NCBI GenBank assembly: GCA_025934435.1
Contig: JAICYB010000030.1
Coordinates: 1 to 39,793 of the forward strand
Length of the DNA: 39,793 bases
Direction: 5' to 3'
Origin: Actinomycetes bacterium
Lineage (GTDB): Bacteria > Actinomycetota > JAICYB01
In this document: one piece after another, positions 34,537 to 39,793 of the stretch
Layout: each line of letters starts with the position of its first letter
Numbering within the stretch: the stretch's first letter is position 1
Program-made: the position numbers and the translations under genes
Notes under the pieces: model-generated
What the model saw: only the letters and a program-made list of their open reading frames with translations
Database searches by the model: none
What the model was told of the DNA's origin: nothing

Positions 34537-35700
34537 ATGCACTCGATCGTCGACGCCGTCCGGGAAGCGGCGTACATGTTCTGGGAGACCCTCTGGGCGC
34601 TCGTGCTCGGGTTCGGGCTGTCCGGCGTCGTCCAAGCCTTCGTCTCGCGCGACCGCATGCAACGGACGCTCGGCGATCACCGTCCGGCGGCGATCGCCCG
34701 CGCGAGCGGGCTCGGGATGGTTTCGTCCTCGTGCTCGTACGCCGCGACGGCGATGGCGCGGTCGCTCTTCGACAAGGGCGCCGACTTCGTCAGCGCGATG
34801 GTCTTCATGTTCGCAAGCACGAACCTCGTGCTCGAGCTCGGCATCGTGTTGATCGTCTTGATCGGCTGGCAGTTCGCCGCGGCCGAGTTCGTCGGCGGCG
34901 CGATCATGATCGTGCTGCTCGCGCTCATCGGTGCCGTCCTCATCGGGACACCGCGCCGGCAAGAGCGCGACGAACACGACCACCAACACGCCGTGAAGGC
35001 GACATGGGCCGATGCGGCGTCGTACACGATCGCGGACCTCACTATGCTCCGACGCGAACTCGTCATCGGCTACGGCGTCGCGGGACTCATCGCCGTGTAC
35101 GTCCCGACGCACCTCTGGCACGCGATCTTCTTCGAAGGACACGGCGGGTTGACGACGATCGAGAACGCCGTCGTCGGACCGCTCATCGCGGTCGTGAGCT
35201 TCGTGTGCTCGATCGGGAACGTTCCACTTGCGGCGGCGCTCTGGCGCGGCGGACTCGCGTTCGGCGGCGTCGTGGCGTTCATCTTCGCCGACCTGATCAC
35301 GTTCCCGTTGTTGCTGATCTACCGGAAGTACTACGGGACGAAGCTCACGCTGCGGTTGCTCGCGACCTTCTGGCTCGTGATGTCGGTCGCGGGCCTCGCG
35401 GTCGACGTGATCTTCTCGGGAGCCGGACTCCTCCCCCACCGCTCCGGCGTCGCCGTGATGACGACGCACTTCGCGTGGAACTACACGACGTTCCTGAACT
35501 TCGCCGCGCTCGTCGTACTCGCGGTCCTGTACCGCCTGCACCGCACCCGCAAGCGGGCCGACGGCTTCGCGATCGACCCCGTCTGCGGCATGCAGGTCCG
35601 GACGGCGGATGCCTCGGCGCGCCTCGCCCACAAGGGCGAGACCATCTACTTCTGCTCCGACCACTGCCGGGAGCGCCACGCCCGTACGCTGGCTCACTGA
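34537..35700 (+). CDS. Permease (UPF0718-like) fused to a C-terminal YHS domain
   Basis: A membrane protein of 387 residues with about 8 hydrophobic segments. The first half has LGMVSSSCSYAATAMARSLFDKGA and the second VCSIGNVPLAAALWRGG, the paired motifs of the UPF0718/ArsP-like permease family, with conserved cysteines in both. The C-terminal 50 residues (DPVCGMQV, then ETIYFCSDHCRERH) form a YHS domain, found on metal-transport proteins and likely to bind a metal. Organoarsenic export is known for ArsP relatives, but the substrate here is unknown. The ATG follows a G-rich stretch. It is divergent from the sterol module. Confidence 0.82.
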   Translation: MHSIVDAVREAAYMFWETLWALVLGFGLSGVVQAFVSRDRMQRTLGDHRPAAIARASGLGMVSSSCSYAATAMARSLFDKGADFVSAMVFMFASTNLVLELGIVLIVLIGWQFAAAEFVGGAIMIVLLALIGAVLIGTPRRQERDEHDHQHAVKATWADAASYTIADLTMLRRELVIGYGVAGLIAVYVPTHLWHAIFFEGHGGLTTIENAVVGPLIAVVSFVCSIGNVPLAAALWRGGLAFGGVVAFIFADLITFPLLLIYRKYYGTKLTLRLLATFWLVMSVAGLAVDVIFSGAGLLPHRSGVAVMTTHFAWNYTTFLNFAALVVLAVLYRLHRTRKRADGFAIDPVCGMQVRTADASARLAHKGETIYFCSDHCRERHARTLAH

Positions 35701-35707
35701 GCGCGTT

Positions 35708-35736
35708 TTGTCCCAGTACCGCTCACTTGTTAACAT
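35708..35736 (+). promoter_or_regulatory. Probable sigma-70-type promoter of the M23 peptidase gene
   Basis: TTGTCC (35708-35713) and TAACAT (35731-35736) are separated by 17 bases, fitting -35 and -10 elements. Transcription would start near 35743, leaving a leader of about 27 bases. Unlike the sterol genes, this promoter leaves a true leader. Confidence 0.5.
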
Positions 35737-35769
35737 CCGCGGGCGCGTGGGGCCGCGCGTCGTACACCC

Positions 35770-36795
35770 ATGAGACGGACGCTGATCTTCCTATCGGTCG
35801 CGGCGGTCCTCGCGACCGCCACGCCCGCCGGCGCGCAGTCGACCGGCTCGCAGCTGTCCGATGCCCAGCAGCGCGCTTCGCGGATCAAGAGCGCGTACCA
35901 GCGGATCGGCGAGGAGTTCGCACGGCTCGAGGCCGCGCAAGGCAGCGCCGCGAACCGGCTCTCGGATACCGAAGCGAAGATGGTCCAGACGAGAGCCGAC
36001 ATCGCGTCACTCCGCGACAAGCTCAAGAACCGCATCCGCGCCGAGTACATGATGCGCGGGCTCGGCCTGTTCGACGTACTGCTCAACGCCCAATCGTTCC
36101 GTGAATTCAGCCTGCGGTACACGGCACTGCAACAACAGTCCCTCTCGGACGAACAATCGCTTCTCCAACTCCGCAAGAAGACGGCTGAGCTGAAAGCGGA
36201 ACAGAAGTCGCTCGTCGCAGCGCGCAAAGACCTTGCTGCGCAGACGAACGCGGTGAAGGTGCAGGGCAGCCAGCTTTCCGTCAGCCTCGATCAAGCGAAC
36301 GAACTCGTTCGCGAGTTGCAAGGCCGGCTCAAGCTCGAACAGATCCGTGCGCTGTTCAACGTCGGAGGCGGCTACCGCGGGAGCGGCATCATCATCCCGA
36401 TGGTGACGTGTCCGGTGGACGGACCGCACTACGTGACGAACAGCTTCGGCGATCCGCGCGGCGGCGGAACGCGTCGTCACCAGGGCAACGACATCATGTC
36501 GCCCGGAGGCACGCCCGTCGTCGCCGTTGTGGACGGAACCCTTTCCGTCCGCACCGGTGGTCTCGGTGGGAACTCGTGGTTACTGCAAGGCGCGGGCGCG
36601 CTCTTCTACTACGCCCACCTCAGCGACTTCTCGGCGAGCGACGGGCAGCACGTCAGCGCGGGACAGTTGATCGGGCATGTCGGCAACACCGGAGACGCAG
36701 CCGGCGGACCGACGCACGTGCACTTCGAGATCCACCCCGGACAGGGCTGGACGCAGGCGATCGACCCTTATCCGAGTCTTTCTAAGGTTTGCTGA
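35770..36795 (+). CDS. Secreted M23 peptidase with coiled-coil domain
   Basis: A protein of 341 residues. Residues 1-22 (RRTLIFLSVAAVLATATPAGA) form a signal peptide. Residues about 25-195 are rich in Ala, Gln, Leu, Lys and Glu with heptad-like spacing, a coiled coil as in EnvC/RipA-type hydrolases. Residues about 220-335 are the LytM/M23 domain: HQGND gives the HxGxD metal ligands, and THVHFEIHP the HxH pair, so the metallo-endopeptidase appears active on peptidoglycan cross-bridges. Probable role: septum or wall remodelling. Its end overlaps the convergent small membrane gene by 14 bases. Confidence 0.92.
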   Translation: MRRTLIFLSVAAVLATATPAGAQSTGSQLSDAQQRASRIKSAYQRIGEEFARLEAAQGSAANRLSDTEAKMVQTRADIASLRDKLKNRIRAEYMMRGLGLFDVLLNAQSFREFSLRYTALQQQSLSDEQSLLQLRKKTAELKAEQKSLVAARKDLAAQTNAVKVQGSQLSVSLDQANELVRELQGRLKLEQIRALFNVGGGYRGSGIIIPMVTCPVDGPHYVTNSFGDPRGGGTRRHQGNDIMSPGGTPVVAVVDGTLSVRTGGLGGNSWLLQGAGALFYYAHLSDFSASDGQHVSAGQLIGHVGNTGDAAGGPTHVHFEIHPGQGWTQAIDPYPSLSKVC

Positions 36796-36985
36796 CGCGC
36801 CGCCTCGGCGGTCGCAGAGCAAGGACGAGGCCGGCCAGCGCGACGATCGCGCCGATGATGATCCACGTCGAGTCGCCGATCATGAACGACTTCCCGATGT
36901 GGACGCCGATCCCCTGCAGGAACCACACGCCTCCCACCAGGAATAGGACGACGCCGACGATCCGTAGCCAGGTCACGAGATACAC
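36782..36985 (-). CDS. Small two-helix membrane protein
   Basis: A protein of 67 residues with two hydrophobic segments (IVGVVLFLVGGVWFLQGIG and WIIIGAIVALAGLVLAL), a short loop and a basic tail RPPRRRVSKP. Small proteins with this WxLQGIG segment are common in bacteria and have no assigned role. The start is GTG at 36985; no clear ribosome binding site is seen. It converges with the M23 peptidase, overlapping it by 14 bases. Confidence 0.72.
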   Translation of the reverse strand: MYLVTWLRIVGVVLFLVGGVWFLQGIGVHIGKSFMIGDSTWIIIGAIVALAGLVLALRPPRRRVSKP

Positions 36986-37031
36986 CTTCGCTGCCGCGAG
37001 CCGTCAGGTCAACGTCTAGACTGCGGAAGCG

Positions 37032-37838
37032 ATGCGGATGCGAGGGGGGCTCTTGGTCATCTCGCTCTCCCTCGTCGCGCTTGCGCTCTCGTCCCCTCCC
37101 GCCGAAGCCGCGCTCGACTGCTCAACCGCCGCGATCCACGTCACGCGCAACATCAAGCTCCGGACGAACCTCACCTGTGGCGCGAACGACGCGTTCGACG
37201 TGACGGCCGACCATGTCACGATCGACCTGAATCACCACACCGTCACGGGAACCGTGATCCACTTCGGCGTCTTCTCGGACCATCACTCACGCATCGTCGT
37301 GAAACGTGGAACCTTCGCCGGGTTCGGGACCGCGGTCGGCTTCATGGGCGGGTCACGGAACGTCGTGAGCGGGATAACCGCGTCCTGCGGCGTCTGCTCC
37401 AACGTCGCCATGGATATCGGATCCACGCGTTCGGTCGCTCGCGGGAACTTCCTCTACAGCAACGATCGGGGGATACAGGCCGAGGCCCCGGGCGTGACGA
37501 TCACGAGGAATGTCTTTCACGGCAACACACACGCGATCTACCTCACCGGGAACGGCGCACTCGTCAGCCGCAATCTCGTCGTGAGCAGCACCGGCGACGG
37601 CATCGAAGACCTCGCCCAAGGGGCGCATTTCCTCAGAAACACCGCCATCCAGAACGGGGTCGGCGGGATCGGTGACGGCATCTTCGCCGGGGGCGACACC
37701 ACGGCCGTATTCAAGCGCAACGTCGCGCGGAACAACACGAATTTCGGCATCGAGGCGAACCCTGCCGCGCGTGACGCGGGCGGCAACCGGGCGAGCGGGA
37801 ACGGCCAGCTCGTCCAGTGCGTTAACGTCGCGTGTTGA
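37032..37838 (+). CDS. Secreted right-handed beta-helix protein
   Basis: A protein of 268 residues with a signal peptide (about 1-27, ending PPAEAA). The body is a run of short parallel-beta repeats with N-x-G/V-x-I patterns (VTIDLNHHTVTG, RNVVSGITASC, VARGNFLYSNDRGIQ, VTITRNVFHGNTHAIYL, LVSRNLVVSSTGDGIE), the NosD/pectate-lyase-like helix. Cysteine pairs (CGVC; C-terminal CVNVAC and the early C30/C49) may form disulfides. Function is unknown; carbohydrate or surface binding is usual. TAGACT at 37017-37022 is a possible -10 box 9 bases ahead of the ATG. Confidence 0.82.
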   Translation: MRMRGGLLVISLSLVALALSSPPAEAALDCSTAAIHVTRNIKLRTNLTCGANDAFDVTADHVTIDLNHHTVTGTVIHFGVFSDHHSRIVVKRGTFAGFGTAVGFMGGSRNVVSGITASCGVCSNVAMDIGSTRSVARGNFLYSNDRGIQAEAPGVTITRNVFHGNTHAIYLTGNGALVSRNLVVSSTGDGIEDLAQGAHFLRNTAIQNGVGGIGDGIFAGGDTTAVFKRNVARNNTNFGIEANPAARDAGGNRASGNGQLVQCVNVAC

Positions 37839-37860
37839 CGGATCAGCGACACACGGTGCG

Positions 37861-39366
37861 GTGAGCGGCTCCCGCCGCGTCGGAGCGGCCATCGGACTGC
37901 TGTCCGCCGGGGTCGCCCTTGCCGCCGCGCAACTCGTAGCCGCCTTCGTCTCGCTCAACTCGTCGCCGATGGCGGCCGTCGGCGAAGCCTTCATCGACGC
38001 CGTCCCACCGGCCGTCAAGGACTGGGCGATCTCGACGTTCGGCCACCACGACAAGCTCGCGCTGCTGATCGGCATCGGTGTGTTGCTCGCGATCTTCTCC
38101 GTGCTGATCGGGATCGGATCTGTGAAGCGTCCCGCCGTTGCGTACGTCGGATTGATCGCGTTCGGTGCCATCGGTGTCCTCGCAGCCGTGACTCGTCCGA
38201 ACGCGGACAAGCTTGCCGTGCTGCCGTCGCTCGTGGCGGTTGCGGCGGGGATCGGTACGTTCGAAGTGCTTTCCCGGACGGAGCACCGCGAAGCGGAGAC
38301 CTTCAGCTACGACCGGCGCCGGTTCCTCACGAGCGGCATCGCCCTCGCGGTCGCCGCGATCGCCGGTGCGTCACTGAGCCGCCTCGTCGGTTCGGCGGGA
38401 CGCAAAGCGACGAAGTCGCGCGCGGCGTTCCGGTTGCCGAAGGCGACGGACGTGCCACGCGCTCCGTCCAACGTCGACCTCGGTGTCCCGGGACTGTCGC
38501 CGTTCTACACATCGAACGCGGACTTCTACCGCGTCGACACCGCACTCATCGTGCCGAAGCTCGATGCGTCCGATTGGAGCCTCAAGATCCACGGCATGGT
38601 CGACCATCCGATGGAGCTCACGATGGACGACCTGCTGCAGCGCGAGGTCGTCGAACGCGACGTCACGCTCACGTGCGTGTCGAACAAGGTCGGCGATGTT
38701 CTGGTCGGGAACGCGCGCTGGACCGGCGTCCTCCTGCGACCGATCCTCGAGGAAGCGAAGCCGCATCCGAACGCGGACCAGATCGTGACGCGTTCGTCGG
38801 ACGGGTTCAGCGCCGGATCGCCGACGAAGACCGTGATGGACGGACGCGATGCGATGCTCGCGTTCGGCATGAACGGCACGCCGCTACCGCTCGAGCACGG
38901 TTTCCCGGTGCGAGTGATCGTCCCCGGGCTGTACGGGTACGTCTCCGCGACGAAGTGGGTCGTCGATATGGAACTCACGACGTTTGCTGCCTACGACGCG
39001 TACTGGGTGCCGCGCGGGTGGGATCAGAAGGGTCCGATCAAGACGGAGTCGCGTATCGACACGCCGCGCTCACAAGCGAGCGCCGGCGAGGTACCCATCG
39101 CCGGCGTCGCGTGGGCGCAACACAAAGGGATCGCGAAGGTCGAGGTTCGCATCGACGACGGTCCATGGCTGGAAGCGGAACTGAGTCCGCTCGACACGGT
39201 CGATACGTGGCGCCAGTGGGTGTACCGGTGGAACGCGAGGGCCGGCGACCACACGATCCAGGTACGCGCGACCGACAAGACCGGCTACACACAGACCGGC
39301 CACGAAACACCGCCCCCGCCGAACGGAGCGACGGGCTGGCACACGGTCACCGTGTCCGTCGCCTGA
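37861..39366 (+). CDS. Sulfite-oxidase-family molybdopterin oxidoreductase with N-terminal membrane domain
   Basis: A protein of 501 residues. Residues about 1-150 contain four or so hydrophobic segments. Then comes a Tat-like YDRRRFLTSGIALAVAAIAG segment and, from about 210, the molybdopterin domain: VTLTCVSNKVGD holds the Mo-ligating Cys272, followed by WTGVLLRPIL and the VPGLYGYVSATKWVVDMEL block. The last 100 residues are the Mo-Co dimerisation domain (IAGVAWAQHKGIAKVEVRIDDGPW, NARAGDHTIQVRATDKTG). It may oxidise sulfite or reduce an oxidised substrate; electron partners are unseen. The GTG at 37861 is the only good start after the previous stop. Confidence 0.88.
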   Translation: MSGSRRVGAAIGLLSAGVALAAAQLVAAFVSLNSSPMAAVGEAFIDAVPPAVKDWAISTFGHHDKLALLIGIGVLLAIFSVLIGIGSVKRPAVAYVGLIAFGAIGVLAAVTRPNADKLAVLPSLVAVAAGIGTFEVLSRTEHREAETFSYDRRRFLTSGIALAVAAIAGASLSRLVGSAGRKATKSRAAFRLPKATDVPRAPSNVDLGVPGLSPFYTSNADFYRVDTALIVPKLDASDWSLKIHGMVDHPMELTMDDLLQREVVERDVTLTCVSNKVGDVLVGNARWTGVLLRPILEEAKPHPNADQIVTRSSDGFSAGSPTKTVMDGRDAMLAFGMNGTPLPLEHGFPVRVIVPGLYGYVSATKWVVDMELTTFAAYDAYWVPRGWDQKGPIKTESRIDTPRSQASAGEVPIAGVAWAQHKGIAKVEVRIDDGPWLEAELSPLDTVDTWRQWVYRWNARAGDHTIQVRATDKTGYTQTGHETPPPPNGATGWHTVTVSVA

Positions 39367-39389
39367 ACCTTTAGGCTGTCCGCCGACAG

Positions 39390-39793
39390 ATGGACGACAT
39401 CCGCGAAGAACTGCGCGCCTGGCTCGAGGCCAACTGGGACGAAGAGCTCTCTCTTCGTGAGTGGCGCGAGCTACTCGTGTCGTCCGGATGGGCGGCGCCG
39501 AGCTGGCCGACGGAGTACTACGGGCTGGGCTTGCCGCCGGAGTCCGATCGGATCCTCGCCGAAGAGCTCGGACGTATCGGCGCGCCGGGCACGCCCACGG
39601 GCGTTTCGACGTCACTTGCCGCGCCGACGCTCCTGCAATACGGCTCGGACGACCTGAAGAAGAAGCTGCTCCGTCCGATCCTCACGGGCGAGCACACGTG
39701 GTGCCAGATGTTCAGCGAACCCGGCAACGGTTCCGATCTCGCCGGCCTCGCGACACACGCCGTTCGCGCCGGCGACGAGTGGATCGTGAACGG
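39390..39793 (+). CDS. Acyl-CoA dehydrogenase, N-terminal part, cut by the window edge
   Basis: From ATG at 39390 the frame stays open to the edge (134 residues). It reads as an acyl-CoA dehydrogenase: APSWPTEYYGLGLPPESDRI, LAAPTLLQYGSDDLKKKLL, LTGEHTWCQMFSEPGNGSDLAGL and WIVNG, the N-terminal helical domain and start of the middle domain. The spacing is that of the large-domain FadE enzymes. TAGGCT at 39372-39377 is a possible -10 box 12 bases upstream. It is 23 bases past the molybdoenzyme stop. It may begin another beta-oxidation cluster to the right. Confidence 0.9.
   Translation, partial: MDDIREELRAWLEANWDEELSLREWRELLVSSGWAAPSWPTEYYGLGLPPESDRILAEELGRIGAPGTPTGVSTSLAAPTLLQYGSDDLKKKLLRPILTGEHTWCQMFSEPGNGSDLAGLATHAVRAGDEWIVN

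Noticed and set aside
33295..35736. An 813-codon minus-strand frame suggesting a fusion upstream of the acyl-CoA dehydrogenase.
   Set aside because: The first 420 residues are antisense to the permease-YHS gene and have no protein-like pattern; the ATG at 34473 gives a normal family N-terminus.
36798..36815. CCGCC-TC-GGCGG hairpin after the M23 stop as a terminator.
   Set aside because: Only a 5-bp stem, no T-run, and it lies inside the coding sequence of the convergent small membrane protein.

Overview
This is a high-GC window, roughly two-thirds GC by eye, packed with genes on both strands. No tRNA, rRNA, CRISPR array or insertion sequence is visible, and no gene-free stretch exceeds about 100 bases. 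A mycothiol-type formaldehyde dehydrogenase, KstR-like operators, ATGA/GTGA/TTGA gene couplings and leaderless-looking start sites point to Actinomycetota. The family-level lineage cannot be read from the window; a non-mycobacterial environmental actinobacterium is my guess.

The main theme is catabolism of the sterol side chain. Region 1 (124-3722, minus strand) is chsH2-chsH1-ltp2-fadA5, the hydratase, retro-aldolase and thiolase set that removes the last side-chain carbons of cholesterol in Mycobacterium and Rhodococcus. Region 2 (17367-24127, minus) is an eight-gene operon: two DUF35 proteins, ltp4, ltp3, echA19, an APH-type phosphotransferase, a quinone oxidoreductase and a mycothiol-dependent dehydrogenase. 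Region 3 (26553-29242, plus) is fadD19 plus a nitronate-monooxygenase-like flavoprotein. A 16-bp KstR-type palindrome, perfect or nearly so, stands in front of each of these three units, which suggests one regulon. fadD19 with ltp3/ltp4 suggests that C24-branched (plant) sterols are substrates. Region 4 (30419-34473, minus) is a second side-chain module: two acyl-CoA dehydrogenases, two MaoC half-hydratases and an alpha-methylacyl-CoA racemase-like protein, behind a different palindrome.

Between these lie a MASE1-PAS-GGDEF diguanylate cyclase with an MFS carrier and an aldehyde dehydrogenase (3786-8346); a frameshifted carboxylesterase and a lipase (8367-10544); an acyl-CoA dehydrogenase and a beta-lactamase-fold hydrolase (10593-13056); a P450/enoyl-CoA hydratase/TfoX operon divergent from a TetR-MFS pair (13053-17453); and a membrane protein with an old-yellow-enzyme homologue (24148-26467). 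A NYN-LOTUS putative RNase sits at 29252-30409. The right end (34537-39793) leaves the sterol theme: a permease-YHS fusion, an M23 peptidase, a small membrane protein, a secreted beta-helix protein, a sulfite-oxidase-type molybdoenzyme and the start of another acyl-CoA dehydrogenase.

Gene identities rest on recalled family sequences and visible motifs; no database search was run.
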